Assembly: GCA_036169595.1 (NCBI GenBank) | Contig: CM069766.1 | Location: 2,283,501-2,347,500, forward strand | DNA length: 64,000 bases | Source of the DNA: Dictyostelium firmibasis | Taxonomy: Eukaryota; Evosea; Eumycetozoa; Dictyosteliales; Dictyosteliaceae | Direction of reading: 5' to 3' | In this document: in pieces, positions 13,325 through 32,346 of the stretch | Numbering within the stretch: position 1 is the first letter of the stretch | Layout: every line of letters begins with the position of its first letter | Made by a program: the position numbers and the translations under genes | Notes under the pieces: model-generated | The model's database searches: none | What the model was told of the DNA's origin: nothing | What the model saw: the letters and a program-made list of their open reading frames with translations, nothing else

Positions 13325-16225
13325 TTATGACATATCTAAATCCGACAAGTCATCGTCATCCTTTTCAATAATATTGATTTTTGCTCTCTTTCTTAAATTT
13401 GATTGAGGTTTTATCTCTTCCTCTTCTTCATTCTCTTCTTTTTCCTCTGCATCTTCTTCCTCCTCTTCCTGTTCTTTTTTATTATTCGATCTTTTCTTTG
13501 ATGGAGGTGAATCATTTTGTTGCTGAATATCTCCTTCTTCTTCCTCTTCAACTTGATTTTCTACTTCCAAGAAAGAAATGTCATCATCTTTTTCTTCTTC
13601 AAAATCATTGGTTGATGGTTTTGGAGTTTTTGAAATGAAAATAAAAGAAATTGGATCTTGTTTTGATTTTAATTTCTTTAATATTGAATCATGCACACAT
13701 TGTTTAGAAAATTGATCCACATCACTATAATGTTCCCATTTATCTAAGTGTTGAATTGTTTTTAATAATTCATTCCTTTTATTTCCATTGCCATTACCTC
13801 TACTACTACCATTACCACAGTTGCATTGTAATAAATCATGGGTGTCTGAATTAGTATTTTCATTGTAAGAAAATATATCTTTTAAATCATCCAATGAGAA
13901 ATTACCGCCATTATCATTAAATTTTTTATCAACGATTGAATTTGAAATCGACTCTTTCATTAATTGTCTTTGATATATCTTCTCCTCGATCGTTCCTGTT
14001 GAGAACAATCTATAGATGAATACAGGTTTAGTTTGACCTTCTCTCCAAACTCTTTCCATTGCTTGAATATCAATTGCAGGATTCCAATCTGGATCATATA
14101 ATACTAAATGATTACCACCAATTAAATTAATACCAACACCACCAGCTTTTGCAGATAATAAAAACACTTGGTATTGTGTGGGTTTAGCTGAAACATTCTG
14201 AATATTGAATTTGTCTACCAATGCTTGTCTAGAATCTGCTTTAACATCACCATCCAATCTAATGGTCTCGATTGATAATTTTTTACATAATTTCTCAAAA
14301 ACGTCCAATGTTTTTGTGAAATTTGATACCAATACCAATTTTTCATTCATTGGTTTTAATTGTTTAATTAATGCCTCAACAAATAATAATTTACCAGATT
14401 CATGTTGACTCTCTTGATAATTATCAATGGTATAATTATATTTCTCCAATATATTTTGAATTTCAATTTGTTCTTCACTTGAATTAAATAATAATGAAGG
14501 TGAATTACATAATTTCTTTAACAGTGTTATTGTAGATAGGGAAGTTGCTGAACCTCTACTTCCGCCACCACCACCAGATAATATAGATTTAACACCATTC
14601 GAATTTAAAATTGATTTATATAATTCAGTTTGAAGTGATGATAATTTACAAAATATGATTTGAACTCTTTTTGGTGGAAGATATTTCTCCAAGATATTTG
14701 ATTTTCTTCTCATAATGAATGGCTTAACCAATTTGGAGAGTTGAACTGATTTTCTAATACCTTCAGAAGTTGTGGTGGTTGAATTTGGTGATTCTCTAGA
14801 TTTATTAATGGGTGTAATGAATGACTTTTTAAAATCAGTTAAAGAACCCAAACAATTTGGATTAGCGAAATCCATCATAGAATAAAACTCAACCAAATTA
14901 TTTTGAATTGGTGTACCCGTTAATAAAATCTTTCTATCACACCTAACACTCATTATAGATTGAGTGGTCTTTGCATTTGAATTCTTTAAACGATGTGCTT
15001 CATCACAAACCATTAAACCACAATTCATCGTTTCCAGCTCCTTTGAAAAGATTCTACATTGTTCATAGGAAATAATTAACACTGGTTTGATAGATGTATT
15101 GAAATCACTAAAATTTGCTTTTGTCTCTTTTGATAATGAATCTGTTAAAGTCGATGCGATTAAACGACCATTACCAAACCACTTTTGAATTTCATTCTTC
15201 CAATTATTGACCAATGTTGAAGGTGTAACTATAATCGCTTTTTTAATGGTTGGTTTACCATAGGGTGATTGTTTTAATAATGTCCAAAGTAGTGCCAATG
15301 TTTGTAATGTTTTACCTAAACCCATTTGATCTGCTAAAATTGCACCAGTATACCCATTATCATTTGAATTACCCACTACACAATCATAAAGGAATTTAAC
15401 ACCTCTTCTTTGATGAGGTCTTAAATGTCTACCAATATAAGGATCTAATACAACATGAACAACTTTATTACCATCTTCATCCAATTGACTTTGTGGAGGT
15501 GAATAAAATATTAATGCATCCTTTGAATTTGGATCATGTGGACAAACTATCTTTTTTGAACTTTTTTGTTCCTCTAAACTAGTATGACTTTTAAATTCTT
15601 TTTTTATTGTTTTATTAATATTTTGTTGATCTTTCTGTGGTTGCTGCTCTTGTTGCTCTTCTTCTTTTTCCTCTTGTTGTTTTTGTAGTTTTTTACTTAA
15701 TTTTCTAATTGGTGTTGATGATGATGACGATGTTGATGACGATGCAGAAGCTAAAGACGATTCCAAGCCTGTTGCTTTTTCAAATTCTTTACTTGTAATG
15801 ACATGCTCGATTAACACTTCTTTTGAGGAGATGAAAACTTTTGCATCTGGTTTGACATCTTGTATATTGATTGTAACACTCTTTCCATTCTCTTTACCAC
15901 AATCATCATATAATGTAAATGTTTTTTTATCTTGGTCATACATTAAATAACCATCATTATATATCTTATGTTTTTTAGTTGACTTTGCACACCATCCGAT
16001 TTTATAATGAACTAATTCTCCATCGCTAACTTTGTCTTCACCATTACTATCATTGTTATTAATATTATTATTTACTTTTAATTTTGTTGTTTCTGTAGTT
16101 GGTATAGTTGAAGTTGTTGATGTTGGTGTTACCTTTTTTGTTTTTGAAGCCAAGTGATTAACAGCAGAAGTGGATGCGTTAGAATCTTTATATGGTGTCA
16201 CAAATCCCTTGCTGCTTTTTTTCAT
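13325..16225 (-). CDS. rad54b: RAD54B/Rdh54-type SNF2 DNA translocase
   Basis: Single exon, 966 residues, start ATG at 16223-16225. Residues 71-145 (VHYKIGWCAKSTKKHK onward, ending EVLIEHVITSKEF) match the N-terminal domain that RAD54B has and RAD54 lacks. A Lys/Glu/Gln-rich linker follows, then the SNF2 ATPase: RRGVKFLYDCV, Walker A ADQMGLGKT at about 299-306, DEAH at 408-411, LLTGTPIQNN, and in the second lobe SAKAGGVGINLIGGNHLV and QAMERVWREGQTK. The C-terminus is acidic. Known role: ATP-driven translocation on duplex DNA, remodelling Rad51 filaments in homologous recombination, in the nucleus. The presence of the RAD54B domain decides against RAD54 and the chromatin remodellers. Symbol inferred from orthology. 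Confidence 0.9.
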   Translation of the reverse strand: MKKSSKGFVTPYKDSNASTSAVNHLASKTKKVTPTSTTSTIPTTETTKLKVNNNINNNDSNGEDKVSDGELVHYKIGWCAKSTKKHKIYNDGYLMYDQDKKTFTLYDDCGKENGKSVTINIQDVKPDAKVFISSKEVLIEHVITSKEFEKATGLESSLASASSSTSSSSSTPIRKLSKKLQKQQEEKEEEQQEQQPQKDQQNINKTIKKEFKSHTSLEEQKSSKKIVCPHDPNSKDALIFYSPPQSQLDEDGNKVVHVVLDPYIGRHLRPHQRRGVKFLYDCVVGNSNDNGYTGAILADQMGLGKTLQTLALLWTLLKQSPYGKPTIKKAIIVTPSTLVNNWKNEIQKWFGNGRLIASTLTDSLSKETKANFSDFNTSIKPVLIISYEQCRIFSKELETMNCGLMVCDEAHRLKNSNAKTTQSIMSVRCDRKILLTGTPIQNNLVEFYSMMDFANPNCLGSLTDFKKSFITPINKSRESPNSTTTTSEGIRKSVQLSKLVKPFIMRRKSNILEKYLPPKRVQIIFCKLSSLQTELYKSILNSNGVKSILSGGGGGSRGSATSLSTITLLKKLCNSPSLLFNSSEEQIEIQNILEKYNYTIDNYQESQHESGKLLFVEALIKQLKPMNEKLVLVSNFTKTLDVFEKLCKKLSIETIRLDGDVKADSRQALVDKFNIQNVSAKPTQYQVFLLSAKAGGVGINLIGGNHLVLYDPDWNPAIDIQAMERVWREGQTKPVFIYRLFSTGTIEEKIYQRQLMKESISNSIVDKKFNDNGGNFSLDDLKDIFSYNENTNSDTHDLLQCNCGNGSSRGNGNGNKRNELLKTIQHLDKWEHYSDVDQFSKQCVHDSILKKLKSKQDPISFIFISKTPKPSTNDFEEEKDDDISFLEVENQVEEEEEGDIQQQNDSPPSKKRSNNKKEQEEEEEDAEEKEENEEEEEIKPQSNLRKRAKINIIEKDDDDLSDLDMS

Positions 16226-17133
16226 TGTTCTTTATTTTTTTATAAATGTAATCTCCAAAATGGTACAAAAAAAAAAAAAAAATTAATTTTAAAAAAAAAA
16301 AATGTAAAAAAAAAAAATTAAAAACAATATTAATTTAGCCGAGAATTCTTAGAAATATTTGTTTTATTATAATTTTTATAAACAAAAATTCTCAAAGAAG
16401 GATCAACTTCAAATATTCACTTAATTATTTTTTATATAAGTTTTTTTTTCCTTTTGTGTAAATATTTACCAAAAAAAAATAAAAAAATAAAAAAAAATAA
16501 AAAAAAAATAAAAATAAAAAAATAAATATTTATAATAAAAAGAATATAAGAAATAGGCAAAAAAAAAAAAAATTTTTACAAAAGAAGTATCATTGTGATT
16601 GGTTGAAAAAAATTAAAAAAATAAAAATAAAAATCACCTAATCTTGATCGAAATTTATTTTTAGATCCAAAAAAAAAAAAATTAAAAAAAAAAAAAAAAA
16701 GGTAATTTAACTCTTTTTTACAAATAATAATTGTTATTTTTGTTTAACAAATAATAGTTATTATTTTGTTTAAAAAAAAACAAACTAATAAAATAAAATA
16801 ATATATTAAAAGTAATTTAAATAAAAAAAAAAAAAAAAAATTATGGTAACAAAAAAAAAAATAAAAATAAAAAAAGGATATCATGCAACTGCGATCAACT
16901 TAAAAAAAAAAAAAAAAAAAAAAAATTTTAATTTTTTTTTTATTTTTTATTTTTTTTTTTTAAAAAAAAACTTTTTTTAAAAAAAAAAAATTATTTTTGT
17001 TATTTATATATAATCACATATACACTCAATATAACAGTTATTATTTTTTTTTTTTTTTTTTTAGAAAAAAACAAAGAAATTGGAAGAAGTTCATTTGTGA
17101 TGTTTAAATAAAATTTAGAAAAAGAAATTATAA

Positions 17134-17201
<68 letters not shown>

Positions 17202-17759
17202 TATCACAAGAAAAAGTATAGTATCAAATAAATATAACACCAATAATATTATCCTTAAATGTATCCTGGTTTTGTTGTAGTATTTAAATCATTATTATTT
17301 TTTCAATAATAATTAGTTTATCTCTTTTATTTTGTTAGTCAATGAAAAAAAAAAAAAAGAAAAAAAAATAGATAATACTTTTAAAAAAAAAATAATAAAG
17401 TTTTCAGAGTTTTTCTGTTTTTTTTTCTTTTTTCTTTTTTTTTTTTATTTTGAAAACCAGTTTATCTATATATATTCATAACAAACTTATTTTTTTATTT
17501 TTTTTTATTTTTTTTTTTATTTTGAATTAATTTTTATTTTTTTTTTTTTATTTATTTTTTTTTAATTTTTTTTAATTTTTTTATTTTTTTTTTTTTTGTG
17601 CATTATTGTAACGCTCTCTCAAAACAACCACTTTTTTTTATTTGTTTTTTTTTAAAATTTTTTTTTTTTTTTAAACACACACTCTCCCACCACCCTCATC
17701 AATAAATCAAATAATAATTTAATATTAATAAATTTTTTTCATTATTTTTTATATAACAT

Positions 17760-17796
<37 letters not shown>

Positions 17797-17845
17797 AAAT
17801 AAATATAAATCATATATTTATTTTTATTTTTTTTTCAATAAATAA
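16226..17845. other. Divergent intergenic region, 1.6 kb
   Basis: Homopolymeric A and T blocks throughout, an (AAT)n tract at 17134-17198 and a pyrimidine/CA-rich patch near 17600-17700. It separates two outward-facing genes and must contain both promoters. No coding or RNA signal was found. Confidence 0.55.
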
Positions 17846-18613
17846 ATGGGATGTGGGATATCGTCTTTTAAAAGAGATTCAAGTAGTAATAATAATGGAA
17901 CATCCAATAATGGCAAAGATGTATTAAAAGGAAAGACAAATAAAGGTAGTTTCAACAATAGTAATAATAACGCTGCAACTACCGATAATGATCCTTCTAT
18001 TAATAATTTAAATACAAATCAGAGTAAAATAAATAATAGTAGTGGAAGTAGTTCTAATAATAATAGTAATAATAATAATAAAACTGGTGTAGGCGAGCCA
18101 CTACCACAAAATATAAATAGTAACCAAGAAAGGAAAAACTCTGTAAATCAAACAAACAATAATAGTAGTAATAGTAATAATAACAATAGTAATATAGCAA
18201 ACAATATGGGAGCTAACCCAACTGTTAGCCATACAAAATCATTATCTCAATCTATGAATAATAGCAACAATAACAATAACAATAATAATAACAATAATAC
18301 CCAAGCCTCACTTAAACCAAATAGTTCACCTCAAGTTGAAACACAACAACCACAACATAATACCCTAAGTAATAGTGGCAGTGGACTTAATAAAAGTCAA
18401 AGTCAACCACACCCAACTTCACAACCATCTTCATCATCATTAACCAAACAACCACAAACACAAACACAAACACAAACACAACCACAACCACAACCACAAC
18501 CACAACCACAAACACAACAATGTATAAATAGCACACAACAACCAACACAAGAAAATAATAATACATCCAAGCTTACAGATAGTGGCAAGAAACCTGATTA
18601 TTTTAGTAATAAC

Positions 18614-18665
<52 letters not shown>

Positions 18666-18691
18666 GTAATAATAATAATAATAATAATAAC

Positions 18692-18782
<91 letters not shown>

Positions 18783-19194
18783 TAAATGTTAATAGTGTAA
18801 ATCCATCCCAAAATAATAACAATAATAATAATATTAACAATAGTGTTAATAATAATAATAATAGTGGCAATAATATTAGCGCTTCTATCAATAACAATTT
18901 TGGTAGTAGCAATAGTAATACATTAAATAATTTAAATAACAGTACTTTAGCTAGTAATGATATAAATAATCCATTCCCAGGATGCACAGCAATCTTAAAG
19001 AATGGCGTTTGGTATACCGAATCCGAGCTTTTGGAGGAAAACTACGTATGGACTCCAAAGTATTGGACCCCTGATAGAATTGGTAAATGGGTTGATGACA
19101 TTGAATTCTCTGAAAATTTAACTAATCCTTCAAATTCAAATTCACCAAACCAACAAGCACAACAACAACAACAACAAGCACAACAACAACAAGC

Positions 19195-19282
<88 letters not shown>

Positions 19283-19438
19283 GCACAACAACAAGCACAA
19301 CAACAAGCACAACAACAACAAGTACAACAACAACAATCTAGTTCATCATTTGCAAACAATACGACCAATTTATCAACCACACCAAACCCTTCAACATCCG
19401 TAACGAACAAAAACGATAATCCTATTGAATCAATTTAG
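17846..19438 (+). CDS. Putative N-myristoylated Asn/Gln-rich protein
   Basis: Single exon, 530 residues. The N-terminus [10 protein letters not shown] fits the myristoylation rule (Gly2, Ser6) with a palmitoylatable Cys3, so membrane anchorage is likely. Most of the protein is low complexity: poly-Asn (longest at bases 18602-18782), a Thr-Gln/Pro-Gln tract near 18450-18510 and poly-Gln from CAA codons at 19154-19332. The only ordinary sequence is about 60 residues at bases 18964-19125 ([20 protein letters not shown], then [19 protein letters not shown]), a Trp/Tyr-rich block that may be a small folded domain. I do not recognise it. Repeat slippage probably makes length polymorphic between strains. 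Confidence 0.8.
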
Positions 19439-20337
19439 CGAATTTATTATTTAGTTCAATAAATAAATATAAGAAAAAAAAATATATATTATATACATAA
19501 AAAAACTATTGTAAATCTTTTTTTTTTTTTCCCATTTCCAGCCTAATTGTTTTTATGGTTTTTAGCTTTTCCTTGTCAAAAAAAAAATCTAACCATTTTT
19601 AAAAATAAAAATAAAAATCAAGGGCCAACAACCAAAAAACCTAAAAAAAAATTTAATTTTTAAAATAAAAAAACTCAAAAAAAAAAAAATTAAAAAAAAA
19701 TTAAAAAAAAAAATGAAAAAAAAAAATGAAATTTTTTACTACTATATAAAAAACAGGGAATAATGAATTTGCATCTGCAGATGGTAAATTTTTTTAATGA
19801 GAATTTGGGAAAAGGTAAGAATATTTAAGGAGCATACCACAGAACCTCGCACAGAGATGCTGCTTTTGTTCACAAAGTAAAAATATGTGAATTGAAGAAT
19901 ATCTTATAATATTATATTATATTATTTTGGCATCTATTTATAGATTTTGATTGCATTTGGCATGGTAATGTATACATTATCACCAAGGGTAGCTCCAATA
20001 ATTTTTTTTTTGAATTAAACTTCAATTATTTCTAAAAGTTTGTGATAAATTTATGACATACAGCCCCTTTTGAAAAAAATAAAAAAAAAATTAAAAAATT
20101 AGTCGCGGAATTTGCAAGTTTCTGCAAAAAAAAAAAATTATTTTTTGGATTTTCATTATTTTATTTTTCTCAATTTTTTTTTTTTCAAATTTTTTTTATT
20201 TTTAAATTTTATTTTTTTCAATTTTTTTTTTTTTTTTTTTTTCACATTTTTTTAAATTAAAAATTTTTTTTCATTTTCCATTTTTCATCAATTAGCGACT
20301 CATTCCTATATACTTACACATATAAATATAAAATACA
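19439..20337. other. Intergenic with a normal-complexity segment
   Basis: The 19.74-20.05 kb part is unusually complex for this genome. It includes the 12-nt palindrome CATCTGCAGATG at 19772-19783 and a C/G-containing stretch at 19830-19880. Stops occur in all frames and no repeat of it was noticed elsewhere in the window. T-tracts and TATAAATATAAA at 20321-20332 lie just before the psmE3 start. Confidence 0.5.
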
Positions 20338-20588
20338 ATGTCAAAGAATAATTCAATGGTTATTAAAATGGATGAGCAAGTCCTTAAATATAAAAACAAT
20401 TTATATGAAAAAACAGTTCATCACTTAAAAGTTACAATTCCAGAAAAAATCGCCGAATACCAAGCATTAGCTGTAATTATCTCTTCTTTTCTTTCTATTA
20501 TTAATAATTTCACCTAAAAAATAAACATATAACTTATTATTTTATTATCATTATTCTATTTTTTTTTTCCCCCACTCAAAACAATAAA

Positions 20589-20628
<40 letters not shown>

Positions 20629-21394
20629 AATCATACGAACAACAAGGTTTAGAAAATGATCAACAAGATGGACAAACCTCAAAAAAGAGAAAATTAGATG
20701 CTGAAGATTATGTTCTTATGCCAATAGAAGACTTAGTTAAAACCAATCGTGTAAGTTTCAACATTAATATTAAATTTTTGATAAATAAACATAATTTTTT
20801 ATTAATTCTTTTTTTTTTTATTACTTTCTCTCTTAAATTTTAAATAGGTTATTTTAGAGACTCATCAAAAATTTAAAAGAGCATATATAGAACTTATTGA
20901 GATTTTTTCAGTTATTAGAGGTTGGATTACTTTAAATATACCAAGAATTGAGGATGGTAATAATTTTGGTGTTGATGTTCAAGAAGATATCATTGCACAA
21001 ATCACAAAATTGGAAGAGGTTTACACATCTTTATTGGATGGATGCGAAAACTACTTTTCTACAAGAGCTTCACTCATAAAGAAAATTTTAAAACATAAAG
21101 AAATCGAAGCTTATAGATATTCGTATGTACATTCTTTTATAAAATCATTCATTCACCATTCTACTAAATTCTAATATTAATAGTTTATTCTTTTTTTATT
21201 TTTTTATTTTATTAAAATAAATAATAAATAATAATTATGATAGTCTTGCACAAGTTGATGAAAAAGAATTTATTAGATTTAGTTTTTCGTATTTTGATTT
21301 AGCAAATAATTATGCTACAACTTATTCTTTAATTGTCAAGAACTTTGCAAAACTCGAAACCCCAAGACCAACAAATGCTTCAAATATTTATTAA
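20338..21394 (+). CDS. psmE3: Proteasome activator PA28-gamma (REG gamma, PSME3)
   Basis: Four exons: 20338-20472, 20628-20750, 20848-21122 and 21244-21394, 227 residues. Donors GTAATT, GTAAGT, GTATGT; all phases agree. The product has the PA28 layout: N-terminal helix (VTIPEKIAEYQAL), a variable linker with a basic patch KKRKLD that could serve in nuclear import, VLMPIEDLVKTNR, the activation-loop region RGWITLNIPRIEDGNNFGV, then a four-helix bundle ending VDEKEFIRFSFSYFDLANNY. PA28-gamma forms heptameric rings on the 20S proteasome and opens its gate without ATP. The Lys-Arg linker and NIPRIEDGNNFGV favour the gamma type, the ancestral form. A TATA-like element sits directly upstream. Confidence 0.93.
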
Positions 21395-22196
21395 GAGACA
21401 AAAAAAAAAAAAAATGAATCACAATACCATCCACAACCACAAACCACACAAAGCCGCAATTATAATCAACTATTATTCATATTATACCCTAGTATACTGT
21501 AAAAAAGAAAAAAAAATATATCGAACCATTACTACAACACAAATAAATGAGAAAAAAATAAAAAGAAATTAATCTTTCCTTTTAATTTTCAAATAATTAA
21601 ATCTTTTCAACAAGTTTCTTTTTATTTTAATCAATTGTTTTAGCTCTAAATTTTCTATTTTTTTTTTTTTTTTTTTTTACACTTTGTTTTTTTTTTAATT
21701 GCTATTGTTTTAAACCACTTTAATAATTGAAAACCAAAAACTCCACTATACTGAGGTGGTATTGATTTTCGATTAATTTTGTAACCACAAGGAATTGGTT
21801 AGATTTTCTTCAAAGGAGGTCATAGTGACGTTAGATATTTTAGTGAAGACATTGCTTTAAAATGTTGAAGTTTTTTAATTTTCTGATATTTAAATTTTTA
21901 ATTGCAATTCAAACAAAAAAAAAAAATGGTTAAAAGGGGAAATGATGAAATTAGTGGATAATCTACTTTATTTGGTGAACGCTCTTAAAATTTTGTTAAA
22001 TAATATTAGAGGGGGTTTAAAAACAACAAAACATTTAATTTTTTTTATTTAATTTTTTTTAAAACATTTCCTTATTTAGTTTTCAATTTTTTTTTTTTTG
22101 AAAATATTTAAATTTTCTATTTATTTTTTTTTTCCTTTATTATTTGTAAGTTTTTTTTTTCCCTATTATTTTAAAGTTTTTATATGAAAAAAAAAA
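21395..22196. other. Intergenic, possible FNIP relic inside
   Basis: Mostly low complexity, except for about 140 bases (21735-21875) that read like decayed FNIP repeats on the minus strand (separate entry). T-rich promoter-like sequence precedes 22197. Confidence 0.5.
21735..21875 (-). pseudogene. Possible decayed FNIP-repeat fragment
   Basis: Reading the minus strand, one frame gives blocks such as TSFEENLTNSLWLQN, stop, SKINTTSV, stop, WSFW. Their spacing resembles the FNIP pattern FGENFNQ....IP.SV..LTFG seen intact at 3.4-4.4 kb. There are at least two stops and no start. The match is by eye and weak. Confidence 0.25.
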
Positions 22197-22490
22197 ATGG
22201 AAAAGATAGAGACAATAGTTTCACAACCATCAAAACAAAGTCATCCATTGTTATCATCTTCATTATCTGGAGATTCAATTTTTAGTTTTTCACTGGAGGA
22301 TCCTAGATTTGTTTATGCTTTAAAAGAAAATAAACTTAGAGAATTAATAAACCAAAAGAGACAGATTGAGGAAGATATTAGAACCGTTCAAGATGAAATA
22401 CTTAGAATGGAAATTGGATTCCCAATTAAACATTTTAATGATATTGGAAAAATTCAATCAGATCTTAAAAATATAAACTTAAGGGAATAA
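22197..22490 (+). CDS. Small coiled-coil protein, unknown function
   Basis: A 97-residue intronless frame starting at an ATG after an A-run, the usual Dictyostelium start context. The first 35 residues are Ser-rich. Residues 37-75 (LEDPRFVYALKENKLREL, then NQKRQIEEDIRTVQDEILRM) form a strong amphipathic helix or short coiled coil. The sequence is not low complexity and its codons match neighbouring genes, so I think it is real. It resembles small subunits of multiprotein assemblies in size and helix content, but I recognise no family. Confidence 0.6.
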   Translation: MEKIETIVSQPSKQSHPLLSSSLSGDSIFSFSLEDPRFVYALKENKLRELINQKRQIEEDIRTVQDEILRMEIGFPIKHFNDIGKIQSDLKNINLRE

Positions 22491-22878
22491 ATATAAAAAA
22501 AAAAAAAAAAAATTTTAGCTTTTTTTTGGGTGAAAAAAATTTTACCAAATATATTTTTTTTTATTATTTTTTATTATTTTTTATTATTTTTTTTTAAATT
22601 TTTTTTCAGAAACTATTTATTACATTTTCTCAATTTTTTATTTTTATTTCTATTTATTGGCCAAAAATATACTGTTTCAGGTTTTAAAAAAAAAGAAAAT
22701 TGGTATCTATAAAAGATAAAAAAAACAGTTTAATGCTACCTTTTTTTTTCAATTTTTTTTTTATTTAAAATAAATTAATTTTGAATAACTTTTTTTTCAA
22801 AAAAAATTGTCATCGACCCACCAACAAAAACACCTGCTCTGTCTGTTTTAAAGTTTTACTTTTTTAACCAACAGCATT
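22491..22878. other. Intergenic
   Basis: A/T runs with no recognisable element. It contains the promoter of the 22879 gene. Confidence 0.5.
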
Positions 22879-25279
<2,401 letters not shown>

Positions 25280-25426
25280 AATGTTTTAAATAAAATGATT
25301 ATGCTTTATTAAATTAATCCATTTGTAACTGAACTATTTAAAAATAAAATATCTTTGTTTTTTTTTTTAATCTTAAAATACTACTTTTTATTTTATTTTA
25401 TTAATTTTTTTTTAATTTTTTTTTTT

Positions 25427-27294
<1,868 letters not shown>

Positions 27295-27718
27295 ATTTTT
27301 TTTTTTTTAATATTTCAAAATATATTAGTGTTTGTGTGGAAATTTAATTTCTCCCGCCTGTGTTTTTCAAAAAAAAAAAAAAAAAAAAAAAAAAATAAAA
27401 AAAAAAAAATAAAAAAAACTAGAGGAATGAAATTGCAAAAAAAAAAATAAAAAAAAATAAAAAATTAATTTTTTATTTTTGTCAGGGGTGATCTATTGAT
27501 ATTGTCCTGTGAAAAAGTTTAATCTATATAAGAAATAAAAAAAATGTTTTAACTTTTTAAAATATTTTAAACTTTATGATTTATTATTTTTGAAAAAAAA
27601 TAAAAAAAAAAATTAAAATGTATTTATACATTTAATTATTTATCAAAATATACATTTATTTTTTTTTTTTTTTTTTTTCAATGATTTTTTTAATCGATGA
27701 AGAAGTATTAGTATTATT
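27295..27718. other. Intergenic upstream of the F-box gene
   Basis: A/T runs with one mixed-composition patch at 27479-27510. Promoter of the F-box gene and 3' flank of the phosphoesterase gene. No frame or RNA signature was seen. Confidence 0.5.
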
Positions 27719-29031
<1,313 letters not shown>

Positions 29032-29324
29032 CTTTTTTCTTTTTTTTTTTTTTTTTTTCTATCTCTTTTTTCTATTTGTAAAAAAAATGGAGAAAAAAAT
29101 AAAAATAAAAAAAATGAAAAAAAATGAAAAAAAAAATTTATTAATATTTAATTAAGTGTTGTGACAACAAAACACTAAAAAAACATTGATGAGTCAATGT
29201 TTTTGTTTTTTTTTTTTTTTTTTACAATAAATTTTATTTAGAAGGGGAAGGAAAGATGAAGGTGGGTAATTATTATTATTTATTTTTAAATTTGTTCTAC
29301 CATTACTATTTCTATTGTTTTGGA

Positions 29325-29376
<52 letters not shown>

Positions 29377-29455
29377 TATTATTTATTATTTATTATTTAT
29401 TATTTATTATTTATTATTTATTATTTATTATTTATTATTTATTATTTATTATTTA
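29032..29455. other. Intergenic, MPE promoter and TRAF 3' flank
   Basis: A/T runs, then an ATT array running into a heptanucleotide array (separate entry) that reaches the stop codon of the TRAF gene. Confidence 0.55.

Positions 29456-29460
<5 letters not shown>
29326..29460. repeat. ATT array fused to an ATTATTT heptanucleotide array
   Basis: ATT triplets at 29326-29372 change directly into about a dozen copies of the 7-mer ATTATTT up to 29460. The TAA stop of the minus-strand TRAF gene (29456-29458) lies within the last unit. Confidence 0.9.
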
Positions 29461-31160
<1,700 letters not shown>

Positions 31161-31317
31161 TTCATAATATGTTTGTTATTATTGGTTGTTATTATTATTA
31201 TTATTATTATTAATATTATTATTGGTATGAGGTAAAAATGAAAAAAATAAAAATAAAAAAATTTTGAATCTGTTTAGTAATTTTTGATATTGGTTGTTGA
31301 TTACTTTTATTATTAAG

Positions 31318-31349
<32 letters not shown>

Positions 31350-31460
31350 GAATTCTATTAATTTATTGTTTATTTATTTCTATCTTTCTCCTTATAAGTG
31401 TTTTTTTTTTAAAAAAAAATTAAAAAAATAAAAAAATAAAAATGCAAAAACAATTTAATT

Positions 31461-31511
<51 letters not shown>

Positions 31512-31746
31512 TAAATATTAAAGAATATTTGGAATTATTGATCACGCCCACACCCAAAATAAAAGAAATTAATTAAAAAAAAAAATAATTAATTATTATA
31601 TGGATATTTTTAGAAGGCGAGCTAAAATTTAGAAGATCTTGTAAAAACTAATTAATTACCAGACTCACTCTCTCTTTCTCTCTCATATTAAAATATCATG
31701 CAATGAGCTTTTTTTAGGTTAAAATATGAAATTAAACTTAAATGTT

Positions 31747-31766
31747 ATGGTGTGAAAACACACCAT
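31747..31766. repeat. Perfect hairpin, 8-bp stem, AAAA loop
   Basis: ATGGTGTG, loop AAAA, CACACCAT, with unusually high G+C for this DNA. No reading frame surrounds it. Confidence 0.7.
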
Positions 31767-32346
31767 GATACCTCGACATGAAATCAATTATCAACAATTA
31801 ATTAATAGTATTTGTAAAACCCAATTAATTTTCAATTTTGATATGATTTTTTTTTTTTCATAAGCTTTGGATTGGATGATAAAAAAAAAAAAACCCTTTA
31901 ACTATTGAAAAAATTAAGCCTTTCATTAATTAATTTATTTTCAAAAAAAAAAAAAAACATGTCACATTGCGAATTTTTGTGATTTTCTTTTTCGTATTAA
32001 AAAATAATAAAAAAATAATTAAATGAATTAAAAAAAAAAAAAAAAATATCTTTTCAACAAAAAAATATCGAATGTACATAACACCTTTTCGGTAAAATAA
32101 TTATCACACTTTTTCTAGTTTTTTTAAACTAGAAAGTAGAGGTGTATTTAAATGAAATTTAGTTTGTAAAATTTTGATAGAATATGGTTTTTTTGTTTTT
32201 TGCACATCGGCTCTGTATTAATATTAGAAAAATATCAATTTTTTTAAATAAATTTAATTTTTTTATATAAAAAATTTAGAAAAATGATAGTATGAAATAA
32301 AAAAATAAAAAATAAAAAAACGAACATTAAAATAATAGTAATGTAA

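Noticed and set aside
18403-18987. Long frames of Ile, Leu, Val or Cys runs opposite and beside the Asn/Gln-rich gene
   Set aside because: They are alternative-frame readings of AAT and CAA repeats inside a real coding region. The same applies at 23.5-24.0, 41.4-41.6 and 47.1-47.3 kb.
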